DNA of 64,000 nucleotides. Source: Atrina japonica. Its lineage: Eukaryota > Mollusca > Bivalvia > Pterioida > Pinnidae. Made by a program: the position numbers and the translations under genes. The notes under the pieces were generated by a model. The model was not told where the DNA came from. It saw only the letters and a list, made by a program, of their open reading frames with translations, and did no database searches. The stretch spans positions 304,501-368,500 of the forward strand of contig BROG01000290.1 of NCBI GenBank assembly GCA_030159075.1, read 5' to 3'. The first letter of the stretch is position 1. Each line of letters opens with the position of its first letter. Below, piece by piece: positions 42,861-54,800 of the stretch.

Positions 42861-45800
42861 AGAAACGAAAACTTTGAAATTTTTAACAAAAGCAATGTAC
42901 AGCCATAAGCTCTCATATCAAAAAGGAAATTAATTGTATAACTAGTCTTCAGATAGTTATCACTATCACTATTTTCTATATAATTTACAACCTGATGAAT
43001 TCATGTTTTATAGCACTACGCAATATTTAACACTGAATGTAATTAATCCGCATCAAAACCATCAAAATGTGACTCTTCACTGTCACTATGGAATAGTGAC
43101 GCAATTGCCAATGGAAGATCATCAACATCTGTTAACAGGAGAATTAATAGGTTATAATTTTAGGCACTATACACAAACACACACACAGGCACACACACAA
43201 GAAACGGAAACTTTGAAACTCTTCACTGTCACTATGGAATAGTGATGCAATTGCCAATGGAAGATCATCAACATCTTTAACAGGAGAATTATCATCATCA
43301 TCATTTCCACACAAGTAGGGAATATTTGCTATGTCAGCTTTTATAAATCCATTTATAATATTATTCCTCTTCATAAAGTCTAGCGATTTCATTGGACAAT
43401 AAGCGTTGAGTATTTTCCACTGTCTCGGTCATTCTAAAGTGATATTCAGCAGGCTGATATTCAATAAAATTATCACATGCGCAGAAATGGATGCGCGTAC
43501 GGTTCGTTTGTTTTTCCTACATAGTAATTAGGTGTAACCTCTTGGCCTATATGAGTTGTGTAACATATTTCTTCGACGCAGAATGGAACCGAAAGAAACA
43601 ACAACCGAAATTAAATGATTTGACAGAATTTATATATCATTATCGAATATATTTGCTGAAGTCAGCCAAACAGACATGCTCTCTTGAGGCTTAAGATTCA
43701 AAATCGACGCTAAGAATGGTTTGGGTATTGAAGGCAGTTTGTATTACGAACGTGATGAACTTACATATATGTAGATTCTTGCATGAATAAAGTATAAAAA
43801 TAATACTGCTGATGCAGTTTATTTTGTGTTTTAAGTAATTCAATGGATAATTTATGCTTCAATACAGTGGATCGGTATAATATAATAAATATAACATTCC
43901 TGATCGGGTGGTAGTGGAAATTGTCACCCCTTGAAAATCATTTTCGCCTCGGTTGACAATGTATTTCCTTGGGGTGACAATTTCCACTACCACCCTCTCA
44001 GGAATGTTATATTTATATAATAGCACTTTCTGGTACTCTTCAACTTTTTTCTCCGTGACACATCCAGTCTCCAAAATTCTTCTTAACTCTGTCTTAGAGC
44101 ACCTATTAACTGAAATGTCTAGCAGCTGCAATAATTTAATCAAACCTCTTGGTATAACGACAGGTATTGATCCAGTTGCAGAGATGCGACTTTTTGTGAT
44201 ATCACTAATATGCGATCCCATGGAGTCCAACACTAGTAAACTTTTCTGTTGGTGAAAACAACCGCCTGGTCTTTAGCATAGAAAGTGTTCAACCACTTTT
44301 CCATGATGTCTGTAGTCATCCATCCCTTTTCATTGTTATCTATAACTACACCTGGAGGGAATTTATCCTTTATTTGAGTTTTACGTTTAAAAACAATCAC
44401 TGGCGGGAGTTTCATTCCACTGGCTGTGCATGCCAGTACCACTGTGAAGTTTGATTTCTCATGCCCTGTGGTTTTGATTGTAATGGAATTGGCACCTATT
44501 GAGTCTATTGTTTGATTCATTGGTATGTCAAATGTGAGTGAGACGTCATCCATATTCACCATGTTATCGTTCTTGATTTTATGTAATTCAATTTGCTCCT
44601 TGACAAAATCACGAAATTTCTGTTTGTGGTCCTCTGGAAGTTTTTGTGCCAAACTGTTTTTTTTGTCTGACTGACAAATTCTTCCGCCTCATAAATCTGT
44701 AGCACCAGGATTGGTTTCCAGAAAAATTCTGTATATCCATGGATTTGGCTATCTCTATCGCCTTCATACTGAACTTTACTGTGTTGAGTCCAATACAAAG
44801 TCTTAAAGTTGATTTTCCAATTCTGGCCAGCAGGCTGAGGCATATTTGTTAGCTTTCTTGTTTTTTTAATTGTTTTTGGCGGTATTTTTTGTTTTCGCAA
44901 AGCGCTAATGACCTTTTCGCTCACAATATACTTTCTCTGGCCAGCCAAGTTGTTTGATTCATTGATATGTCAAATGTGAGTGAGACTTCATCCATATTCA
45001 CTATGATATCGTTCTTGATTTTATGTAATTCAATTTGCTCCTTGACAAAATCACGAAATTTCTGTTTTGTGGTCCTCTGGAAGTTTTTGTGCCAAACTGG
45101 TTTTTTTGTCTGACTGACAAATTCTTCCGCCTCATAAATCTGTAGCACCAGGATTGGTTTCCAGAAAAATTCTGTATATCCATGGATTTGGCTATCTCTA
45201 TCGCCTTCATACTGAACTGTACTGTGTTTAGTCCAATACAAAGTCTTAAAGTTGATTTTCCAATTCTGGCCAGCAGGCTGAGGCATATCTGTTAGCTTTC
45301 TTGTTTTTTAACTGTTTTCAAGGTATTTTTTTTGTTTTCGCAAAGCGCTAATGACCTTTTCGCTCACACCATACTTTCTCTGGCCAGCCAAGTTTCCATA
45401 ATTCTCTTCTACATAGGCTATTACTTCAAGTTTCAACGCTGCTTTGTATGATCGACGTGACTATACTCGAGGCATTTTGGGTTTGATGTTTTTTTGCCGA
45501 TGTGTCCCTTTGATGGATTGCAAAATACCATGCTATCGAAACAAACATGTAAGACACTTTATGATTGGCCATATTAACCTAACGATCATATGATTTTGTG
45601 TTGATTATTTTGAACTAGTGTGATTAACACCTATACAGTTGTACATATTTGTTTTGTAATGATTACTTTTCATTGGAAATATAAAACTGACAATTTGTCA
45701 GTTAAAAAAAGTTGATATCTGATAGACTCTGCAGAACATCTGGATGATAATTTATCATCTCATAAATTCTATTCAATCTATTCTTTTTTTATTTTGTAGT

Positions 45801-48800
45801 CATGTCGCATATCAACTCAATTTTGACTTGACTTTTTTTCATATTACAGAAACTCATCGTACACTCAAATAAAACTGTTGTTATTTTTGTTTTTATTTAT
45901 CAAACATCGGTAAGCATGTTATATAGACATAACACAAGCATGCAGAATATCGGGATAATAATTTTATCTCATAAATTATTTTCAATCTATCCTTTTTATT
46001 TTAAAGAAACTAATTGTACACTCATATAAAATCAACAAAATGCTGTTGTTGTTTTGACGAGTTGATGGAATATCAACGCAGTTATGTTATGCTAAGTTGT
46101 TTATTGGGAACAAGTCAAAGCACATTTTGCAGTATGGGGTTAATAACACATTATATTGACGCAAAATTACACATGTATATGTATTTCAGCAACATATAAC
46201 TTAATTTCAAGATTGAAATTTCCAAATCACACTTTAATTCATATATTTTTGCTTTTTAAAATGACAAAAATATAGTAACAAGTAGCTTAAAAATATAGGT
46301 CTACAAGACTTATTGAAATATATGCTATTAAAGGTCAGTTCAGTATCCTTTATGAATTTTAAGATGCAATAAATTTGCTTTAGAATGATACTTTTCAATT
46401 ATTTTCTATCATTATACTATTGTGATAGAATTGTCATTACAACAAAAGACTGGACTGTTAACAATTCTTGCGCATGATTAATATGCAAACGAGTTTTGGT
46501 GAAGTTTCCCTTACTGTGTATTGGCAACATCTGTCTGTGAAGTTGGACATAGAAGTTGCGTCATTCCTCATTCACTGATCTTAACTGATTAGAAACTTGC
46601 AGCAGTCTTTGAAGTTGGGAAAATTTTTTAATACATGTACACGTATTGACCTTGAGATTTAAGGCTACTGATAGGAAGTATAGCGTAAGTGTATAATACT
46701 ACCCTGTCGCATAGAAATTTAATATCGATGAAACGATGTTTATAAGTACAATGTTTTATAATTATCGCTGATCTATGTAGTTTGTTGCATAATAAATAAG
46801 CAATCAGTACTCACATTAGGCCAAATATCTGACCCGATTTTTAGATACTTTTTTGTAAAACCTAATTTTACCGAATTAAAAAGTATTCAGTATACTGAGT
46901 GTATTATACCTCATGAAAACTTACAATTGCCATCAACTCAAATCAGTACTTACAGTACTTTCTTTTTATTTATCAAACATCAATAATCATGTTAGATACA
47001 CATTAACACAAGCTTGTTACATCGACAGTACATATTAAAAACATGCGTCAGTTGATCTCTGGAATCCTTGTTTTAGTTTGTGCTATTACATCACCGAGGA
47101 TTCTATGTTAATTATTTTGAACTAGTGTAATTAATTTCCAGATTGGTCACCATTATAAAATCAATAAAATGCTGTTTTTGTTTTTCTTTTTATTTATTAA
47201 ACATTGGTAATCAGGTTAAATAGACATAACACAAAAGCATGTTACATCGATGGTACATTTTAGATACATGTATAGATTTGTATATCAGTTGTCCTCCGGA
47301 ATCCTTGTTTTAGAGTGTGCTATTATGTCACCGAGGTTGCAACCTTCTAGGAGTTTCCGATGGTGAAAGTAAAAATACGGTGGAATGTTGATCATTGACT
47401 TAGTTTTTAAGACTTAGACAGGTCAAAATGGTATATAGGATGAGGGTACAACTTTGGAGAAAAAAAATATCGACCTACATGTCCATAAAATATGGTAGAT
47501 CTGGGTACATTAAACTACTACCTGTAGATCCTGGAGTGTTCCATTAAGAGTATATAGGAGTAAGGATGTCCTAGTATGTTAATGTTTTTAAAGATATGAT
47601 ATATCGAAATAATGACAAAGATGTAGATACTGGAGTGGTCCATTAAGATTATTAAGGAGACAAGATAGCCTAGTATGATAATGTTAGACAGAAATGTTAA
47701 TATTGATACAGGTACCAAAGTTATGACAGAGATGTAGATCATGGTCCATAAAAATGTGGCAGAAATGTAGATCTAAGTACATTAGAGGCCTTATAGAAAT
47801 GTGGGTCAATATAAAGATCTGCCTGAACAAGCTGATAAATAAAAAACGACAACAAAAAACAAAAATGGAATATTCAAAAAACATTTTGCTTGATAGTTTC
47901 TTCCTTATACTGCAGATATGCATATCCTGGTACATAAATAAATAAAATTACATATCAAATACATGTAATTCGCATCATCTATAATATTTATTCTACAGTG
48001 TTCTCTAAGGGACAATGGCCATAGCATGTTCAGATAGAGGCATAACTCTATGGATTGGACATTAGACTTAAAAACATTCCTCTGAGGTTACCAGAATTTA
48101 GCCATTGTTCCAGAGCAGAAAAAAAAGGTACAGATTTCAAAAAAATTCGCAAATGGAGTGATTCTTTTTAATGAATCACCATATCTCTTATACAACATCG
48201 AGAGAGATATTGTTATCTGCCCTCAAGATGCTTATTCTCAATAAGGATAAATGTGGTTCACACAGTCCAGTTAGGTGGTGTGACTACAGTGCCGGCTTCT
48301 GGTGTAATTGACCATTTTCTTTAAAAACATAGATGTTGGAAATCAGACACTGCCAAAGACAAGTTATGTCCTGAAGGACTTTGAACAATGTTTACCTGTT
48401 TCTTAACATTCAGGTATATAAGAGTTAGAAACTGTGTAATTTATTCATATCCTTATTCTATTTTGCTCTCTCCTTTTTATCTTCTAACGCTCATCAGTTA
48501 GCTTCATTCGTAATAAGCTTTAATGTTTTACCATAAACTATTTAAATGTTCCTTTGAGTAGAATAAGAACATAAATTATTATATCACAGTTACATAGACT
48601 TACAAACCTTTGTTTCAAATCTGTTACTTTCTCATTCTTAATTTAGTACTATCGTCTTGTGATATGTCGAGTTTTAATGTGACTAGCGTTTGTCGATGGT
48701 CACTGGGATTGTCACTCTGAGTGTGTACACACACTTTTCAGATAGATGTCTGATTCCCACCCTCTGACATTTTTTATGTACAAAATGTTTATATACATGT

Positions 48801-51800
48801 ATAAAAATATAATTTTCAGAGCTAGATTTCATTTCCTTGCAAATCCTAGGACTCTTCTTTAATCATGAATTTAATTAATTTCTTTCTGGAATATTTCTGA
48901 AATTTCATTTTGATGGTTGATTCTTTTTTAAAAAGATGTATTTTGGGTTTTGACATTTCACTTAATGCACAAACATATTTATTTAAGCTGTGATTAAATT
49001 GTAAAATAATGCTGTATAAAACTAATGTTCAGTAATGTCAACTGTGGGAGTTTAATAAGTTTATGTTACTTGATTATTTGACATGTTTAAATATTTTTGT
49101 TAAGGAAATGGTGGCTTTCAGTCATTTAGAATTACATGCATTCAAATTAAGTTAGGGCTATTCCAGAAAAAAGTGTCTCCAGGGGACAGAACGCCATTGA
49201 CAAAAAAAAATGTTTACTATGGTAAAAAGTTTACTATAGTATTTTTTGTAAGGGTCAGCGATTGACTTATGAATATCAAATTGAATGTTCTTTCCGGTAA
49301 TCATGATTGTGGCAATGGCTTATGGGTAAAACATAAATAACTAATAAAAATTGAGTACTTCATTGCTCTTAATAATTTTTTATGTTTTTTATCAAAAAAC
49401 TTTTTATGTTCATTTGAGTAAAATGAATATAAAAAAAAAAAACATAACTATAAGAGATAACAAATATAAAATGTAAAAATAATCACCTGCACACATTCTC
49501 GGTCCATATCCGAAAGGTGTCAACAAATAAGGATGTATATTATGCGCAGATCCATCACGCAACCATCTCTCAGGCAAAAACTTCTCCGGATCAATAAAAT
49601 ATTCTGGAGACTTGAACAGGACAGATGTACATAATTCCACAATAGTCTGGAATAAATGAATAGTACACAGTTATTGTTACAGAAAAAGAAAGACAATCCT
49701 TACGGTACCAAAATAGAGGACCTGTCTCAATCAATACACATATGAAATATAACAAGAGATCCCAGAGGGATCTTGGTGCCCACCACGGAATGAATACACA
49801 TATGAAATATAACAAGAGATCCCAGAGGGATCTTGGTGCCCACCACGGAATGAATACACATATGAAATATAACAAGAGACCCCAGAGGGATCTTGGTGCC
49901 CACCATGGAATGAATACACATATGAAATATAACGAGATCCCAGAGGGATCTTGATGCCCACCACGGAATGAATACACATATGAAATATAACGAGATCCCA
50001 GAGGGATCTTGATGCCCACCACGGAATGAATACACATATGAAATATAACAAGAGATCCCAGTGGGATCTTGGTGCCCACCACGAAATGTTCTATGTCTGA
50101 TCTATGACAGACTGTTCTTTTCTCTTCTTTTCTCTTATATTGTGTCGCAACATTGAATTTGAAGTTAGATTCATATATCTGTGAAATACTTTTTTCACAA
50201 GATTATAGCAAAACTGAACTTGAACTGAACATATTACATTTTCAAAGAGAATGGAATTCAACATAGCCGTCTGCCAGCATTGTTGGATTCTGTTCCTTCT
50301 GAAAATGTAATATGCACAACTAGACCTCAAACTTCAATGGCAACCCTCATGTCAAATTTCAATGAGATCATTACAGTACTTTTTGAGAAATCTAAATGGT
50401 AAAAAATTTCCTTTGGTAAAAAAAATGGCAGCCTGTCAGCCATGTTGAATTCTGAACTCTCTGAAAATGTAATATGCCCAACAAGACCTCAAAGGGAAAC
50501 TTCATGTCAAATTTAAAAAAAATCCCTTTAGTACTTACTGAGAAATAGGGGTAACATACTTCCATTGTCAAAATTCATGATGGCCGCCTGTCAGCCACGT
50601 TGGAATCCAATCTCTCTGAAAATGTTATTTGCACAACTAGACCTCAAGGGGAATCTTAATGGTCAAATTTCAAGGCGATCCCTTCAATCCTTTCTAAGAA
50701 ATAGCAATAACAAACTTCCTATGGTCAAAATCCAAGATGGCCACCTGTCAGCCACATTGGATTCAAATCTCTCTGAAAATGCAATATACACAACTAGATC
50801 TTAAGGGGAATCTTAATGGTCAAATTTCAATGAGATTCCATCAGTCATTTCTGAGAAATAGTGGTGACTAACTTCATTTGGTAAATTCCAAGAAGGCTGC
50901 CTATTTGCCATGTTGGATTCTGATCTCTCTGAAAATGTAATATGCACAACTAGACCTCAAGGGGAACATTCAGGCCTTTTTGAGAAATAGCGGTAACAAA
51001 CTTCCTTTGGTCAAAATCCAAGATGGCCACCTGTCCGCCATGTTGGATTCTAATTTCTCTGAAAATGTTATATGCACAACTAGACCTTAGGGGGAACCTT
51101 CATGTCAAATTTCAACGAGAACCCTTCAGTCCTTTTTGAGAAGTAGCAGTAACAAACATCCTTTGGTCAAAATCCAAGATGGCCCCTTGTTGGCCATATT
51201 GGATTCCGATCTCTCTGAAAATGCAATATGCACAACTAGACCTCAAGGGGAAACTTGATGTCAAAGTTCAAGGAGATCCCTTCAACACTTTCTGAAAAAT
51301 ATTGGTAGCCAGAATTGTTCAGGATGGACAACATATGCAGGGTGATTTGAAGATATAGACTCTTACCTGCCAAACCTACAAATGGACAATTTCTTCTCAT
51401 TTGTAAATGTCAAATTATATCCCCGATGTCCCAATGACATACGGTACCTTAAAGCAACACTTGAAAAGTTACAGAGTACATATTCCATTCCCTTGCTTGA
51501 TCTGATTTTGATTTTTGTTTCATTCCACATTTCCTCAATTTATCAGTCATGTGGTGGTGGCCAGTTTTTAATCGTGGAGAAAAGAACCCAGTTACAATGT
51601 TATTATGTACCCGACAGGAAGAGTCCACTGGCATTCTGCAAGTAAACTGGCAAACATCCTCACAAAAATCGGCTAAGGTTCCATCGGGGCTTGAACCCGC
51701 GCTGATCAGAAGTAAGAGATGTCAGGGTTCAAAGCACTATGCTCTAACTACTCAGCTATGGCAGACCTTGCTTGACTTGGAAATAAGAGTTATAGCTATA

Positions 51801-54800
51801 ATCAACTTGCTTGTAGCTGTCACTAGAATTATTCCATCACCATTTCACTTTTTTCTGAATTATGGATGTGCTTAAATAGAAAGTAATGACAGATATTTGA
51901 CAATTAATATTACGTTCAAAGTAGAACTTGAAAAAATCCAGAATGTAGAAAAATAAATTATGTATTTATTATAAAATACAATTCAGACTTCTTCACCCCA
52001 ACATGTGCACTTTATCGCATACCCTGTATCAGCCTGACCTGCATCACACCCATATTTTGAATATGAGAGAGAGAAAGACAAAGAGAGAGGTGAAAGAGAG
52101 AGAAACAGAGAGAATAATAACATACTCCTGCTGGTATTTGATAACCACCAATGACTAGGTTTTTCTGTGGAATCCTTTTCATTTCCATACCAATGGGAAA
52201 GAATCTGGAAAAAGTTCAATCTAAATTTACATATCATATCAGCATAAGAACATTATTTGTTATGACTGGTAGGTTTGTTACTGACCTTTCACAGGAATAG
52301 GTTGAGTTGATTAAGTCCAATGTGGGCTCGGCTTTGTCTAGCCTCTGATCTCTTTGATGGTCAGAAATAAACCTAATACAAGGCTCATCATCGACGTTTG
52401 TCTGATTGTCTGTGTCGGAGTGTCCAGGTAAAAGTCTGCTCAGACAAGTAAATCTTCCTATGCACTTCTCCGAATGGAGAAGTTAAAATAATCATCAATA
52501 TGTATAATTTTCTGATTTCAAACCTCACCTAGTTTGATGCATATCCATTTAATATCTAATTCAAAAGTGAAGCTTGAATTACTCAGATTAACATTGTGGT
52601 AGTTTTATCTTCCTATGCATAAACATAGATAGATGTTGACTTTCAATGAAATCATAATACATAAGGTGCGAATGAAGAGTCATGAGATCTTTTGAAAAAT
52701 AATCACTAAAACGATTGTCACCTGTCAGAAATAAATAGCTTTTGAGGCTGCAGTGCCACTGACTTGATTACAGATTTGACCTGTTATCGTAAACATGGGT
52801 TTGACAATTTATTGTCAAAATTGATTTACAACTGATGAAACCTTATCATAAAAAAAAAACCTGAAAACTAAGTTACAAATAAACAGAAGAAATAATGAAA
52901 GACTAGTTCAAATTGAGAGCAGTTTAAAAACATTCTCTGCAGTCAATCAACTTCCCAAGATCAGACTTCCAACGATAAAGTTTTGTTTTACAGTGTAATT
53001 TGAAAAGCTCTAGGCATTACAGTATTGTAGTATTTGTTTTCTTTTTCTTAGTATTTGGTGTTTTTTTTTCTTCTTATTTCACCAAATTGTAGGGCTTCAT
53101 CTCTGTTACGGTTGTTATTGCTTTTATTTTACTGTTTCTTCCGAAAGACAGGAAACCATCATCTGATGAATAAACTCTTATCTAATATACTTTGATTTTA
53201 TTCTTTTATTATTTTCTAACCTTTCTATTAAACACATTTTAATTCTATGGATTTTTTTTTTTTGTAAATTATGGAGAAGTGGCTTTGTGATTTGGACAAG
53301 TTACTTTTTGATATTACTTGTCCGATGGGATTAGTGAAAAAGATCCTTTATGTACAGCCCTGTAATAACCGTTTTATTTTGTTAATGATTATATTCTCAT
53401 TTTGGAAATGTCATCCAGCATTGCCATCTATTTTTTGCTACTGACCATCCATAGAGCCAATAAAGGCAGTCACATGATTCATTATACCCAATGAAATGGC
53501 GACATTTCAGTCAGAGGCAAAACAAAGATAATTAAAACCCAAGTCACTCATTTAATTTTTTTGTTCTTTTTGATGGTGTTTTATGCCACACTCAACATTT
53601 TTTCCAGTTATACAGGGGCACTTTAGTTTTTGACGGATGAGGAGAAAGATTAGTGCCTGGGAAAAAAAGCACTGGCCTTCTGTAAGTAATCTGGCAAAAT
53701 TTAAATCAGATTAGGTTGCAGTTGACTAGAAGTGAAATGCTCCAATTGCTTGACCAAGGTCACTGTCCCTCATTTATAATGCTCCAATTACTTGACAAAG
53801 GTCACTGTCCCTCAGTTATAATGCTCCAATTACTTGACAAAGGTCACTGTCCCTCAGTTATAATGCTCAATTACTTGACAAAGGTCACTGTCCCTCAGTT
53901 ATAATGCTCAATTACTTGACAAAGGTCACTGTCCCTCAGTTATAATGCTCCAATTACTTGACCAAGGTCACTGTCCCTCAGTTATAATGCTCCAACTACT
54001 CAGCCATGGTCACTGTCACTCAGTTATGATGCTCCCACTACTCGGCCAAGGTCACTGTCACTCAGTTATGATGCTCCCACTACTCAGCAAAGGTCACTGT
54101 CACTCAGTTATGATGCTCCCACTACTCAGCAAAGGTCACCGTCCCTCAGTTATGATGCTCCCACTACTTGGCCAAGGTCACTGTCACTCAGTTATGATGC
54201 TCCAACTACTAGGCCAAGGTCACTGTCACTCAGTTATGATGCTCCAACTACTAGGCCAAGGTCACTGTCACTCAGTTATGATGCTCCCACTACTCGGCCA
54301 AGGTCACTGTCACTCAGTTATGATGCTCCCACTACTCTGCAAAGGTCACTGTCACTCAGTTATGATGCTCCCACTACTCTGCAAAGGTCACTGTCACTCA
54401 GTTATGATGCTCCAACTACTCAGCCATGGTCATTGTCACTCAATTATGATGCTCCCACTACTCGGCCAAGGTCAATATACACTCAGTTCATGATGCTCCC
54501 ACATACTTGGCCAAGGTCACTGTCACTCAGTTATGATGCTCCAACTACTTGGCCAAGGTCACTGTCACTCAGTTATGATGCTCCCACTACTCAGCCAAGG
54601 TCACTGTTCCTCATGTTATGATGCTTCTCCCAATACTAGGCCTTGAGTCACTGTCACTCAGTTATGATGCTCCAACTACTAGGCCAAGGTCACTGTCACT
54701 CAGTTATGATGCTCCCACTACTCAGCCATGGTCATTGTCACTCAATTATGATGCTCCCACTACTCCCAAGTCACTGTCACTACAGTTAATTGCTCCCACT

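Larger units (their letters stand above)
43043..45475 (-). pseudogene. pogo/Tigger-type transposase remnant
   Basis: In coding order: ATG at 45475 with a stop at codon 5; a psq/Brinker-like helix-turn-helix ([20 protein letters not shown], then [19 protein letters not shown]) near 45330-45460; a CENP-B-like part with [17 protein letters not shown] near 45150; then the DDE domain with [35 protein letters not shown] and LLDISVN, which keep the three expected acidic positions; and a C-terminal acidic tail ([20 protein letters not shown]) ending at 43043. Frameshifts, stops, a ~442-bp internal duplication and an inserted hairpin element break it. Such enzymes cut and paste at TA sites. Confidence 0.85.
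41752..47495 (-). mobile_element. pogo/Tigger-like DNA transposon, 5.7 kb, defective
   Basis: Ends are inverted 13-mers, CCATATTTTACGG at 41752-41764 and CCATAAAATATGG at 47483-47495, with TA on each side (41750-41751, 47496-47497). The interior holds a decayed transposase (43043-45475, minus). Removing the element and one TA restores a repeat unit of the flanking 33-bp array ('gagatgta'+'gatctgggtaca'). Confidence 0.85.

Noticed and set aside
43491..43694. 67-residue frame in the transposon
   Set aside because: Opposite strand to the transposase remnant, no domain resemblance.
49591..50082. 163-residue frame over the 60-bp repeat
   Set aside because: Same cause; three overlapping frames on one strand and one on the other are open.
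52280..52480. Possible exon, minus strand (…[20 protein letters not shown]…)
   Set aside because: About 80 codons without a stop, ending at a GTCAGT that could be a donor, but it has no family motif, no matching position in P450-A and no good acceptor. A repeat fragment is more likely.
53945..54493. 182-residue frame of [14 protein letters not shown] repeats
   Set aside because: A 42-bp repeat is a multiple of three and stays open; it lies within a P450 intron on the opposite strand.
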